Assembly (NCBI GenBank): GCA_025350265.1
Contig: JANXYD010000228.1
Coordinates: 1-34,213 of the forward strand
Length of the DNA: 34,213 bases
From: Hyphomicrobiaceae bacterium
GTDB taxonomy: Bacteria; Pseudomonadota; Alphaproteobacteria; Rhizobiales; Hyphomicrobiaceae
Direction: 5' to 3'
Position numbers and translations under genes: made by a program. The notes below the pieces were generated by a model, which did not search any database, had not been told where the DNA came from, and saw nothing but the letters and a program-made list of their open reading frames with translations. Within the stretch, counting starts at the first letter, position 1; each line of letters opens with the position of its first letter. Below, piece after piece: positions 1-9,588 of this stretch.

Positions 1-96
1 CGGAAACATCTCCGGAAACAGCGTCAACACTTGCGCACGCCAAGGCAACGCCGGTTCCAACAGCTGCAGATCGGCAAGTTGTGGTGCTGTAATCAT
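1..96 (-). CDS. trmD: tRNA (guanine-N1)-methyltransferase TrmD, N-terminal fragment (runs off window start)
   Basis: Reverse complement of 96..1 translates MITAPQLADLQLLEPALPWRAQVLTLFPEMFP; the WRAQVLTLFPEMFP segment is the characteristic TrmD N-terminus. Confidence 0.8.
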   Translation of the reverse strand, partial: MITAPQLADLQLLEPALPWRAQVLTLFPEMFP

Positions 97-380
97 GCCC
101 CTTCGACGATGATGATATCGATATGGCCGGCGTTTTCGCGCAACTTTCGTGCGGCTGCATATTCAGGTGAGTGTGCATAAGCGCGTGCGGCGTCGAGGCT
201 GGCGAACTCGAGCACCACGTTGCGTGCGCGGCCCTCGCCTTCGGTCACTTCCGTGCGCCCACCGCGCACCAGGGGCGTGCCGCCATATTGCTTGATCGCC
301 GCGCCGGCAGCGGCGGCATAAACCGCCCATTGCGTCGCGTTGGTGACCACACATCTTGCGATGACGTAACCCTTCGGCAT
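93..380 (-). CDS. DUF1330 domain-containing protein
   Basis: 95 aa ORF MPKGYVIARCVVTNATQWAVYAAAAGAAIKQYGGTPLVRGGRTE...VVLEFASLDAARAYAHSPEYAAARKLREN typical of DUF1330 (ferredoxin-like fold). Its stop overlaps the trmD ATG (ATGA). Confidence 0.85.
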   Translation of the reverse strand: MPKGYVIARCVVTNATQWAVYAAAAGAAIKQYGGTPLVRGGRTEVTEGEGRARNVVLEFASLDAARAYAHSPEYAAARKLRENAGHIDIIIVEGA

Positions 381-700
381 TCAATTCTCCTTGCGGGTGG
401 CAGTTTGGCATCCAAGGCATGCATTATACCGTACCACTCTCATAGCAAAGTTTTCGGCGCGCAGCATAGCGTGACTTCTCGGCCACTTCCGGTCGGCGTC
501 ATGCCATATCGACTTCAAACCATTGCGAAATCTGCCGGTTTGGTGGATTGTGGTTGCACTGCAGCGGTCAACTCAGGAACCAAGTGGGATTGCGACCGGA
601 TGACACTTGCACCACAACCGATCGGTCTACACGCACAGCGAGACGCGCACGACAAATGACACGAGAGCGGCCATCTCTACGCGGGCACGGCACGGCCGAT

Positions 701-1798
701 ATGCAGTCGACCTCCGGAATTCAGGGTAGTGCTGCATTGATTTTACCCAAAATGCCGGGCTTGAGCGCGCTCGATGACCGCACGCGCACAATTTTCAAGT
801 TGATCGTCGAAAGCTACCTGTCGACCGGCGAGCCGATGGGATCGCGAAACCTGTCGCGCGGTTTGCCGATGGCGTTGTCGCCGGCCTCGGTTCGCAACGT
901 GATGAGCGACCTGGAGCATCTCGGGCTGATCTATGCGCCGCACACCTCGGCGGGCCGCCTGCCGACCGAAAGTGGCTTGCGCATGTTCGTCGACGGCATC
1001 CTCGAGGTGGGGAAGCTGGCCGATGCCGAGCGCACCGTGCTCGACAATCAACTGCGCGCCAAAACCGAGAACTCCGTCGAGGGCGTGTTGGCGGATGCCA
1101 CCGAGTTGGTTTCGGGACTGTCGCGCTGCGCAGGTGTCGTTCTGACCGATACGCAAGTGGCCCGTCTGAAGCACATTGAATTCGTCGCGCTCGAGCCCGG
1201 CAAAGCGCTCGTTGTGCTGGTCGGGGAAGATAACCGGGTCGAAAACCGCATCATTACCACGCCGCCTGGGCTGCCGCCTTCGGCTCTCTCGGAAGCGGCA
1301 AATTATCTCAATGCGCAGATTCGCGGTCTGACGTTGACCGAAGCCAAGGCGCTGGTCGAAAAGGAACAGTTGTCGGCCCGCTCCGAACTTGATCAGCTCA
1401 CACAGAAGGTGGTGCAGGCCGGGCTGGCGACCTGGTCCGGCAGCTTTGATGGCCGCAAAAGCCTGATCGTGCGCGGCCAGGCCAATCTGTTGCACAACGT
1501 CGGCGCCATCGAGGATCTGGAGCGCATTCGCTCACTGTTCGACGACCTGGAGACCAAGAACGAGCTGATACGTTTGCTGGGATCGGCCGAAAAGGGCGAC
1601 GGCGTGTCGATTTTCATCGGCTCGGAGACCAAGTTGTTCTCATTGTCGGGGTCGTCGCTGATCGTCGCACCCTTCAAGGACGCCGAACACAAGATCGTCG
1701 GCGTTTTAGGCGTCATCGGCCCTACGCGTCTTAATTACGCGCGCATCATTCCGGTCGTCGACTACACTGCGCGGCTGGTCAGTCGGCTGCTGACTTGA
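701..1798 (+). CDS. hrcA: Heat-inducible transcription repressor HrcA
   Basis: [30 protein letters not shown]...[43 protein letters not shown] is HrcA. The tracked ORF opens at 548; ATG 701 is the more likely start, followed by grpE. Confidence 0.95.
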   Translation: MQSTSGIQGSAALILPKMPGLSALDDRTRTIFKLIVESYLSTGEPMGSRNLSRGLPMALSPASVRNVMSDLEHLGLIYAPHTSAGRLPTESGLRMFVDGILEVGKLADAERTVLDNQLRAKTENSVEGVLADATELVSGLSRCAGVVLTDTQVARLKHIEFVALEPGKALVVLVGEDNRVENRIITTPPGLPPSALSEAANYLNAQIRGLTLTEAKALVEKEQLSARSELDQLTQKVVQAGLATWSGSFDGRKSLIVRGQANLLHNVGAIEDLERIRSLFDDLETKNELIRLLGSAEKGDGVSIFIGSETKLFSLSGSSLIVAPFKDAEHKIVGVLGVIGPTRLNYARIIPVVDYTARLVSRLLT

Positions 1799-1872
1799 TT
1801 TTTTCGGCGCAACGGCCGATATGCGGTGAGCGCCGCGAGACGCGCCCACCCACTCGAATTATGGAATAACTC

Positions 1873-2610
1873 ATGAGCACCGAGGCAACCCCCGGTTCCC
1901 CTGAAGCGCCGTTGAACAAGGACACGGCCGCTCCGAACGCCGACTTGGATGCGCCGCAGCGTGCCTCCGCATTCGCGGCAACCACCAGCGACGAGCGTCG
2001 CGCCGAGAACGCCGAGGCAGCCGCCGCCGCTGCCGCCGCCGCCGGTCCGTCGCCGATAGCGCCCGCCACCCATCACGACGACTTAATCGCGTCGCTGCGA
2101 CGCGAACTATCCGATCTGCGCGACAAGAATTTGCGCCTGCTGGCCGACATGGAAAATTTGCGCCGCCGCACCGAAGAGGAAAAATCCAGCGCCGCGCGCT
2201 ACGCGATTACGCGGTTCGCAACCGATATCGTCAGCGTCGGCGACAATTTTCAACGCGCCATCAGTGCCGTTCCCGTGGGGGCCGCGGAAGTGCAGCCGGC
2301 GCTCAAAAGCCTGCTCGAAGGCGTCGAGATGACCGAGCGCGAATATCTCAACGTACTTGACCGCCACGGCGTCAAACGGATTGTCTCGAAGGGCGAGATT
2401 TTCAGCCCGCATTTGCACCAGCCGATGATGCAGGTTCCCAACCCGGACGTTCCCGCCGGCACCATCCTGCAGGTCTTCCAGGACGGCTATACGATCGGCG
2501 ACCGCCTCCTGCGCGCGGCCGTCGTCACCGTCGCCGAAGGCGGTCCGAAGCCAGTCAAGCCTGCCGACGCAACGGCTGCGGAAACCGACGAACCGAAATC
2601 GGCCGAATAA
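1873..2610 (+). CDS. grpE: Nucleotide exchange factor GrpE
   Basis: DKNLRLLADMENLRRRTEEEKSSAARYAITRFATDIVSVGDNFQRAI...HLHQPMMQVPNPDVPAGTILQVFQDGYTIGDRLLRAAVVTVAEG is the GrpE core; adjacent to hrcA. Confidence 0.95.
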   Translation: MSTEATPGSPEAPLNKDTAAPNADLDAPQRASAFAATTSDERRAENAEAAAAAAAAAGPSPIAPATHHDDLIASLRRELSDLRDKNLRLLADMENLRRRTEEEKSSAARYAITRFATDIVSVGDNFQRAISAVPVGAAEVQPALKSLLEGVEMTEREYLNVLDRHGVKRIVSKGEIFSPHLHQPMMQVPNPDVPAGTILQVFQDGYTIGDRLLRAAVVTVAEGGPKPVKPADATAAETDEPKSAE

Positions 2611-2695
2611 TACCGACCCGCGTATATTTTGACTCCAGGCCAAACGCCGTCGTCCCGGAATTTTGCGCGCCCTTTTGCTGCGAACAATATCCGGC

Positions 2696-2827
2696 TTGAC
2701 TGGTAGAGATGGCTCGTAAGGGTCATTTCATATTTGAGCGGTCAAGGTCCCGGATAACCTCAGCGCCGAAGTGGCGCTTCGGTTTCAGGGATGACGAGCA
2801 CTCGTTGGTTCGGAAAATGACGGTCAA
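2696..2827 (+). repeat. 132-bp dispersed repeat, copy 1 (MITE/REP-like)
   Basis: ttgactggtagagatggctcg...ggaaaatgacggtcaa; aligned by eye to 16274..16405 with about 7 mismatches and no indels. Ends carry imperfect inverted TTGAC(C/T)G. Confidence 0.9.
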
Positions 2828-2960
2828 AATTTATGCCGTTCTCGCCCCTTGTGGATTTAGACCCGAAGGGTGGAGGACGTCCACGCGGCGCGACTGCGCC
2901 AAAGACTTGGGACAGGTGAGGGGGAGTTTCTTTACCGGTCATTCTTTTCGCTGGTTGGGA

Positions 2961-3239
2961 TCACGTGTCGAGCGCGCCCAGCACACCGACGGCCATCAGG
3001 GCGGCCAGCATGCCCAGCACCACGGCAAGCCCGCCCGCTACGTGCCACTTGGTCGGTTCTTGCATCCAGGCCAGCTTGAGCGCGTACGCTGAGACGAGCA
3101 GCACGACCAGATACAGATACGTCTCGCTCCAGGCGACAGTATCGCCATGGCCAAAGAAAGTATTGAAGCCGAACGGGAAAATGATCAGTCCGAACAATCC
3201 GGTGGCCAGGATGCGCAAAACCCAAATGAAGAGCCGCAT
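2961..3239 (-). CDS. Small multi-pass membrane protein, hypothetical
   Basis: 92 aa, MRLFIWVLRILATGLFGLIIFPFGFNTFFGHGDTVAWSETYLYLVVLLVSAYALKLAW...; about 3 hydrophobic segments. Confidence 0.55.
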   Translation of the reverse strand: MRLFIWVLRILATGLFGLIIFPFGFNTFFGHGDTVAWSETYLYLVVLLVSAYALKLAWMQEPTKWHVAGGLAVVLGMLAALMAVGVLGALDT

Positions 3240-3459
3240 GTGTGTCCTCCATATGCAACGGACATGACATGGTGACGATCGAAGTCATTCAAAACGCTTA
3301 TGAACATTGATAAATTTTACGACCTGCGTCACGGCCGGAACGATAATTCTCGAAGCAAACTTATCATTGATTTCAAAAAGCGCCAATCGCATCGCATAGC
3401 GCTTTTGCGACAACGCCAAGTCCCTGAACGCCATTAGTCAAACGTCAGCAGTCACGCCC

Positions 3460-4008
3460 TCATTGTTTGGTCGAAGCGCCGCGTCCGAATTTGAGCGGTG
3501 CGAGTAGGTTGCCGATGATGCCACGGCCCGACTTGGCGCTGTTTTGCGGTGTGGCCGCGGTCGCGGCGATCGGCCGCCCGGACGGCAAAGTTGCCGTGGT
3601 GACGGGTGCCGACGCAAGCCAATTGTCATAAAAGCGCCGCTCGCAATCAAGCCGGCCAGTGCCAGTGACATGCCCCACCGTCGTCCACCCGCGCGCCGCG
3701 AGATGCGCGCGCAGAATTTCGTCGGCTTCCGTCGCAAAGATCAAGTGCAGCGCCAGAAATGCCAGCACCGTGACGATCGATGGCAACAGCCACAACCACG
3801 ACATCAGCACAATCGCACTCGCTGCGGCGGCGTAGGCGAGAACACCCAGCCAGACGCCGCGCACCGCCAGCCACACAGGCGGCAACAGCAGCACAGGCCG
3901 CACGAAGCCGTCCTTCACGAACGCGAGCGTTTCCGCTCGCTCCACCCGGTCCGCTGCCGGCTCCGGGCGTTCATGCACGGAATAAGATTGCAGTCGCTCG
4001 CGCGTCAT
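3460..4008 (-). CDS. DUF2628-like membrane protein
   Basis: MTRERLQSYSVHERPEPAADRVERAETLAFVKDGFVRPVLLLPPVWLAVRGVWLGVLAYAAAASAIVLMSWLW...FATEADEILRAHLAARGWTTVGHVTGTGRLDCERRFYDNW; layout of DUF2628 proteins. Confidence 0.75.
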   Translation of the reverse strand: MTRERLQSYSVHERPEPAADRVERAETLAFVKDGFVRPVLLLPPVWLAVRGVWLGVLAYAAAASAIVLMSWLWLLPSIVTVLAFLALHLIFATEADEILRAHLAARGWTTVGHVTGTGRLDCERRFYDNWLASAPVTTATLPSGRPIAATAATPQNSAKSGRGIIGNLLAPLKFGRGASTKQ

Positions 4009-4106
4009 TTAGCACTTGTTTCTCGTGGATGCGGCGTCGGTCAATGGCGGAAATAGCATGTCCATCTGCATGTGTCAGGGGGCAACGACGTCGGTGGCTG
4101 CACTTG

Positions 4107-4766
4107 TCACATCGGGCTTTTGCCGACCGTGCCGGCCACTGTTGGCGGTTTGGTGCAATCGAAGGTGCGCGCGGTGGTGTCGGCGATGCGCCGCGCGAGA
4201 GCCAGCGCATCGGCATTGGCGTCGGCATCGACGAGGGCGACCTGGCACGTCTCCATCGGCGTCACCTTGCTGACGATCAGCACTTGCCCGCGCGCCGCGT
4301 TGCGGGCGGTGAAGTAGCGGACAATTGTTGCATAGGGTTGCAGCGGTGGCGTCGCTTGCGGCACCCGCCACTCGATGGTCGCGCGCTTTTCGACCGGGAA
4401 AAGTGTATTCGGTACCCGCAGCGTCTGTGTGCTGGCACGACGCGCTTGCGGCGCTTTTCCGACCGTCAGAAAGGTGCGGTCGTCGGCCTCGCCAAGTTGC
4501 ACCGGATAGCCAGGCAGCCCGTCGCACCGCCACACCATGCCCTCCGGCCCATGGCGGACTTGTTGGCACGCCCTCAGGTCGATGGTCGTGAAAATGCCAT
4601 GTGTCGCATCCTGGGCGACTGCCGGATGCACTAGGGCTGCAGCCTGCATTAGTCCAGCGAGAGCGGCAGCACATCCCAACCGATCACGGCCGCGCTGCGA
4701 CGACGTGCGTCGACGCGGAGCTGAATTCTGCGCTAGAGAAGGTTGCGATCGGCTATGCGTCCACAT
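4107..4766 (-). CDS. Secreted/periplasmic hypothetical protein
   Basis: Hydrophobic leader [24 protein letters not shown] followed by a soluble domain; start codon uncertain (ORF opens at 4802). Confidence 0.55.
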   Translation of the reverse strand: MWTHSRSQPSLAQNSAPRRRTSSQRGRDRLGCAAALAGLMQAAALVHPAVAQDATHGIFTTIDLRACQQVRHGPEGMVWRCDGLPGYPVQLGEADDRTFLTVGKAPQARRASTQTLRVPNTLFPVEKRATIEWRVPQATPPLQPYATIVRYFTARNAARGQVLIVSKVTPMETCQVALVDADANADALALARRIADTTARTFDCTKPPTVAGTVGKSPM

Positions 4767-4875
4767 GTGTCGTTTACCAAGGACAGGATTGGCACCCGCC
4801 ATCCACGGTACCCGAGGTAAGGCTATCCGAATACGGCCTGCCGGTCATGAAGTTCGTTCAGATGGAGCCTGCCCG

Positions 4876-5415
4876 ATGCGTCTCGAAGCCATTCCAACCG
4901 GTACCAACCCGCCCGACGACATCAACGTATTGATCGAGGTGCCGGTCGGCGGCGAGCCGATCAAATACGAGTTGGACAAGGCCTCCGGCACTCTGTTCGT
5001 CGATCGCTTTTTGTATACGCCGATGCGCTATCCCGGCAATTACGGATTTGTGCCGCATACACTTTCCGCCGATGGCGACCCTATCGACGTGCTGGTGTGC
5101 AATACGCGCGCGATCGTACCTGGTGCCATCATCAGTTGCCGCCCCGTCGGCGTGCTGGTGATGGAGGATGACGGCGGCGGTGACGAAAAGATCATAGCGG
5201 TGCCAGCCTCCAAAATCACCAAACGTTACGACAAGATCGTCGACGTGCTCGACCTGCCCGAGATTACGCGGCAGCAGATCCAGCATTTCTTCCAGCACTA
5301 TAAGGATCTGGAGCCCAACAAATGGGTCAAGATCGACCACTGGGGGAACGCCGCCGAAGCACGCCAACTCATCGTCAAAGCCATCGAGCGCTATAAAGCG
5401 CAGAACAAGACCTGA
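4876..5415 (+). CDS. ppa: Inorganic pyrophosphatase (family I)
   Basis: ATG 4876: [75 protein letters not shown]; the DGDPIDVLV signature is diagnostic. Confidence 0.97.
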   Translation: MRLEAIPTGTNPPDDINVLIEVPVGGEPIKYELDKASGTLFVDRFLYTPMRYPGNYGFVPHTLSADGDPIDVLVCNTRAIVPGAIISCRPVGVLVMEDDGGGDEKIIAVPASKITKRYDKIVDVLDLPEITRQQIQHFFQHYKDLEPNKWVKIDHWGNAAEARQLIVKAIERYKAQNKT

Positions 5416-5427
5416 CGGCAGCGACGC

Positions 5428-5937
5428 CTAAAGGCGCGTGCGTTTCGGGTTGTCGGGATCTTCGAGTTCGCGAAGTTTCTCCTTGAACTTCTTCAGCATG
5501 CGCTGAACATAATTCATGGCCTTGTCGACCTCTTCTTCGGTCGGCAGGTTCATGCCCGGCTTTTTGCCCTCGCTGGGATCGGCGCCGGGCACGCCAGCAA
5601 GATCCTCCAGGCGTTTGACCGACGCCTTCAGCTCGGCATTTTCACCTTTGAGCTTGTCGATTTCGGAACCGAGCGCAATCCGGTCGTCGGGCATCAGAGC
5701 ACAGGCCCAACTGCCCGCCGCCAGTTTGCACATCGACAGAGTGCCTGATTGGGTGTCCAGCCGAATGATCCCACCGTCGGCCGGATACATCGTGAAGCGG
5801 CCCGGCGACCCGGCTGGCAGCGGCGACTGTGCCCGCGCGGCGGACAGCGCGACGGAGGCCAACGCCGCCGACAGGGCAAGTGCGCCGATCAGGCGTGCCC
5901 TTTTTCCGTGCATCGGCGCTTGCGAAACGATCCGCAT
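5428..5937 (-). CDS. Exported hypothetical protein with predicted coiled coil
   Basis: Start 5937: MRIVSQAPMHGKRARLIGALALSAALASVALSAARAQ signal peptide; GSEIDKLKGENAELKASVKRLEDL coiled coil; acidic/basic C-terminus. Confidence 0.65.
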   Translation of the reverse strand: MRIVSQAPMHGKRARLIGALALSAALASVALSAARAQSPLPAGSPGRFTMYPADGGIIRLDTQSGTLSMCKLAAGSWACALMPDDRIALGSEIDKLKGENAELKASVKRLEDLAGVPGADPSEGKKPGMNLPTEEEVDKAMNYVQRMLKKFKEKLRELEDPDNPKRTRL

Positions 5938-6058
5938 GTGTTTGCTCCAACTTCGAGTCCGTCCAGCGCGATCTGTCACCGACGAATCACACCGCAATAT
6001 GGCGACGAACGCGCCAAATTCCAGGGCGCGACCGCCGGAGCGGTCAGTGTTGCTTGAA

Positions 6059-6082
6059 AACGCATTGAATGCGTTGTGTTTT
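6059..6082. other. Palindrome AACGCATT-G-AATGCGTT followed by a T-run
   Basis: Perfect 8-bp arms at 6059-6066/6068-6075, then gtgtttttt; lies in the divergent region between the 5937 start (-) and the 6267 start (+). Confidence 0.55.
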
Positions 6083-6266
6083 TTAAAGCGTCTGCAACTT
6101 AACCTTTCCTTTACTGGGCACTGACACTTTCGCTGCGTGGGCTCATTGATCGTGCCGCGTGCGGGCTCCCGGTTTTCCTTTTTGCGACGTGGCAGGCATT
6201 GGCTCGGCAGGGTCGGCGCATCCTGGCCATGGCGCGTCACCGACCACGCCAGGGCCGATAACGATC

Positions 6267-9200
6267 ATGCCAACTCACACGGACGCGCACGCCTATGATG
6301 CCGGCCTTGCCGCGTACCACGCACGCGGTGCTGCCGAGCGCACGCCATACGATGGTCGCGACGCCGAGCTGATGGCACCGATGCTGGAGCAGTTGACGGG
6401 CCAAATCCAGGCGCGCATCGCGGCCGTCGAACAACGACACACCGACGCCTTTCGCGACCTGCAGAATAAGCTCGAGCGCATGTCGGGCACCGCCGGCCGC
6501 GCCAAGCCGGCAATGCCGTCCGAATTATCGATTGCCTTTGGCCGCATCGAAGCCGGGATGGCTGATCTCGTCGATCGCATCGCCGAAACCGCACCCGATC
6601 GCCGGCGTGGCGCGGACGCCTTCGTTTTCGGGGCCAAGAAGGCCGACAGTACACATTTTGTTTTCAATCCGCCGAAGCGGCAGCCGGTCGCCCCGATCTC
6701 CCTGGGTGCAGATCCAGCTTCGGCGGACCCCTGGGACCTTGCCGCCGCCGCGGCTCTGGCCGACCTCTATGAAAGCGGCGAAGCCATCCTCGCCAAGCCG
6801 CTGCCGGAGGCCGCTCTATTTGCGCCCGGTCAATGGGCGCGTGCGGCAGCCGCCGAAACCGCAGCTTCTGCGGACCCGACTGCAGCCCCCGTCGTCCTCG
6901 CCGAAGCGCCGCCCGCACCTGCCGCTGCCATCCTCGTCGCCGGCCTCGGCGATGATCGCGATTGGCTGGAACAGCGCCTTGCCGGCATCGCCGAGCAGCT
7001 TTCCAAATCCATTGGCGACGCCCGACCTGACGGCGCGTTGCAGATGCTGATGTCGCGCGTCGATCAGCTCGAAACGCGTTTCACCTCAGCCCTCGACGGT
7101 ATCGCCACCAAGTCCGACATCGCCTCGATGCGCGGCGATGCCTTGCTGCAGGTCGAAGCGCAGATCAAGGAGCTGGCCGGTCACATCGAAAGCACGCATC
7201 AGCAATTGACCCGGCTCGATTCGATTGAGCAGCACTTGAGCGACCTTACCGCCTTCGCGCACGCCTCGATGGATGCTGAACATACACCGGCGTCCGAGAG
7301 CCTTGCGGCGGTCGACTACACCCATAGTTTTGCGGAATTGGCCGATATCGCCGTCGAGCGGGCTTTGGCACGCGCATCTGCGCCGCCGAGCCGCGACGGT
7401 ATGCACGAGGCTGCGGAAACTCAGGCCCGCGTCGACGCCGTGCATGCCTTGCTGCAGGAATTTTCCGCCGAACGCCGGCGCGGTGATCAATACACCACCG
7501 GCATGCTGGAAACCGTGCAGGAAGCGCTCATTCGTTTGATTGACCGCGTCGATACGATCGATGCTCAGGCCTCCCGCCGGGCAGCCGCAATCGTCCAATC
7601 CGTCCAGCAGCCCGAACCGGCGATCGCTGGCGACTATGAAGCCAGCCATGAACCTTCGCTGGATGCTGTCTCAAACGATATCGATGTCCAAGCCCAACGG
7701 ACGCCCAAGCGGCGCGTCAAGGTCGCCATCGAGCAACCCTCGGCCGACATTGCGCTCGCGGCCGCCCCGACTGTCGATATCAAGGATATCCGCTTACCCA
7801 ACCGACGGGTCGAAATCACCACGCCTGACGTAGCAGCGCCTGGACCCACCCCCGCAGCCGATGCGCAGCCCAAGGCTGCATCGAACATCCGCAAATCCCC
7901 CGCCACGGCTGCGACTGGCGCGTCCGGCAAGCAGGGCATGTATGTGGCTGCCTTGGCCTTGAGCCTGGTTGGCGTCGGCTTCATGGCGCAGCATCTGTAT
8001 TCCAGTGGCGAGGCCGTAACGCCGGCTCTCGGCGCGGCTCCCAATAAACCGGCCACGACGGCTGCTGCGTCGTCGCCGATCGCGCCTACGTCGTCAGCTG
8101 CATCGGTACCCGTGCGTCCGATCCAAGCGCCGTCGCAGCTTCCCCCCGGCATGATGCCCGCCCAACCGCGCGTTGACACCGCGCAGCCGCTGCCGCGTGC
8201 CGGCGTGACAATGGCACCATCGGCACGCGATCCGTCGGGCCCGCGCTCCGATGCAAAGTCACCGCCGTCGACGCCGGAGACGGTCAGCGACGATTTGAGC
8301 ATGCTCGAAACGGAGGAGCCGTCGGCCAACGTAGAGCCGGCTGCCGTGCCGAACGAAGCGTCGCCGACACAGCAGATCCGGAAGTCGGTTGCCGCGTTGC
8401 TCCCGATGCAAGGATTGGTGGTCGCACCCGCCTACCCCGTGCAGGGACTGCCGCAGGTGGCTGATATCGCCAACATGCAACGTCAATCGAACCAGGCGGC
8501 CGCTTCTGAGCGCTTGGGGTTTGCTGCCCGCCCGGCTAGCGACTTCAGCCAGCGCTTCTCGACCGAACAGTTCGCCAAGCCGACGGCGTCACCGGCGGCG
8601 GCCAACGCCGCTCCAGCCATGCCGGCAGCCGCGATCGTGACTGGATCCACATCCGCGCCGCGCGCTGGTTTGCCGTCGACCGATGCCAGCCTCACCGAAA
8701 CATCGACAGAGACGGCAGACCTGCCGCCCGCGCTGGTTGGTCCGCTGTCGCTCCGCATGGCAGCCGCCAAGGGCGAGCCGTCGGCGGCGTTTGAAGTCGC
8801 GACACGCTTCGCCGAGGGGCGTGGCATCAAGCAAGACTTCAAGCAGGCCATGATCTGGTACCAGCGCGCCGCCAACAAGGGCTTCGCCATTGCCCAATAC
8901 CGCTTGGGAACGCTGTTTGAACGCGGCCTGGGCACGCCTATCGATTTGCCGCGCGCGCGCGGCTGGTACAAAAAAGCTGCCGACCAGGGTAACGTCAAGG
9001 CCATGCACAACATGGCGGTACTGAGTGCCGGCAATGGCCAGTCGGCACCCGATTACGCCAGCGCCGCCAAATGGTTCAAGGATGCCGCCGAGCGCGGATT
9101 GCCGGACAGCCAGTTCAATCTCGGCGTCCTCTACGAGAACGGCCTCGGGGTGGTGAAAGATACGCGCACGGCCTATGTCTGGTTCGCCCTCGCCGCGCGC

Positions 9201-9494
9201 AACGGCGATGCTGAAGCCGTGCGCCGACGCGATGCGGTGCTGGCCACCATGGATGCCGCTGCCGCCAAATCGGCCAACGACCAACTGCTCGCCTGGCATG
9301 CCCGGGCAACCGACACCAAGATCAACGATCCCCGCGTTGCCGGCGATCAATGGCGCAACCACGCAGCGGTTGTCAGCGATCAGCAAACCCAGTTGACCCG
9401 GTCAGATCTGCAACCCGCAGCGGCCCCTGAGATCGTGGCGGGGCCGTTGCAGCCCCAACCGCGCACCATCAAGGTGCCGCAGCCGCCGCGATAA
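6267..9494 (+). CDS. Large coiled-coil / single-TM / Sel1-repeat protein, PodJ-like domain layout
   Basis: Start MPTHTDAHAYDAGLAAYHARGAAERTPYDGRD; coiled-coil N-terminus; TM GMYVAALALSLVGVGFMAQHLY; Pro/Ala-rich linker; Sel1 repeats (GEPSAAFEVATRFAEGRGIKQDFKQAMIWYQRAANKGFAIAQYRLGTLFERGLGTPIDLPRARGWYKKAADQGNVKAMHNMAVL...). Confidence 0.8.
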   Translation: MPTHTDAHAYDAGLAAYHARGAAERTPYDGRDAELMAPMLEQLTGQIQARIAAVEQRHTDAFRDLQNKLERMSGTAGRAKPAMPSELSIAFGRIEAGMADLVDRIAETAPDRRRGADAFVFGAKKADSTHFVFNPPKRQPVAPISLGADPASADPWDLAAAAALADLYESGEAILAKPLPEAALFAPGQWARAAAAETAASADPTAAPVVLAEAPPAPAAAILVAGLGDDRDWLEQRLAGIAEQLSKSIGDARPDGALQMLMSRVDQLETRFTSALDGIATKSDIASMRGDALLQVEAQIKELAGHIESTHQQLTRLDSIEQHLSDLTAFAHASMDAEHTPASESLAAVDYTHSFAELADIAVERALARASAPPSRDGMHEAAETQARVDAVHALLQEFSAERRRGDQYTTGMLETVQEALIRLIDRVDTIDAQASRRAAAIVQSVQQPEPAIAGDYEASHEPSLDAVSNDIDVQAQRTPKRRVKVAIEQPSADIALAAAPTVDIKDIRLPNRRVEITTPDVAAPGPTPAADAQPKAASNIRKSPATAATGASGKQGMYVAALALSLVGVGFMAQHLYSSGEAVTPALGAAPNKPATTAAASSPIAPTSSAASVPVRPIQAPSQLPPGMMPAQPRVDTAQPLPRAGVTMAPSARDPSGPRSDAKSPPSTPETVSDDLSMLETEEPSANVEPAAVPNEASPTQQIRKSVAALLPMQGLVVAPAYPVQGLPQVADIANMQRQSNQAAASERLGFAARPASDFSQRFSTEQFAKPTASPAAANAAPAMPAAAIVTGSTSAPRAGLPSTDASLTETSTETADLPPALVGPLSLRMAAAKGEPSAAFEVATRFAEGRGIKQDFKQAMIWYQRAANKGFAIAQYRLGTLFERGLGTPIDLPRARGWYKKAADQGNVKAMHNMAVLSAGNGQSAPDYASAAKWFKDAAERGLPDSQFNLGVLYENGLGVVKDTRTAYVWFALAARNGDAEAVRRRDAVLATMDAAAAKSANDQLLAWHARATDTKINDPRVAGDQWRNHAAVVSDQQTQLTRSDLQPAAAPEIVAGPLQPQPRTIKVPQPPR

Positions 9495-9588
9495 TCTATC
9501 CACACATCGATGAACCGCAACGAACCGAGTGTTTCTAGGCCCTATGTTCTCGCGGTAGATGCGCGCAGGCGGCGACGGTCGCTAACTG

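Noticed and set aside
743-1495. Long antisense ORFs opposite hrcA, grpE, ppa, the Sel1 gene, soxC and soxB (e.g. 743..1495 -, 26847..27860 +, 28528..29262 +)
   Set aside because: Arg/His/Pro-rich low-quality translations shadowing strongly conserved genes; typical GC-rich codon-position artefacts.
691-1823. Shared 13-mer ACGGCCGATATGC upstream of hrcA (around 691) and grpE (around 1811) as a heat-shock regulatory motif
   Set aside because: Several identical 13-mers are expected by chance in 34 kb of GC-rich sequence; no palindromic structure or promoter-like context.
4006-4018. CIRCE-like half site (TTAGCACTT) as an HrcA operator
   Set aside because: No matching GAGTGCTAA half at 9-nt spacing, and it is not upstream of a heat-shock gene. 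No CIRCE was found in front of hrcA or grpE either.
3780-4634. 284-aa plus-strand ORF opposite the DUF2628 gene
   Set aside because: Arg/Ala/His-rich composition with no family features; the minus-strand DUF2628-like protein is the better call.
5405-5440. GCGACGCCTAAAGGCGCGTGC hairpin between ppa and the convergent hypothetical gene as a terminator
   Set aside because: Short stem with a 2-nt tip and no T-run; it overlaps the stop codon region of the minus-strand gene. Evidence too weak to list.
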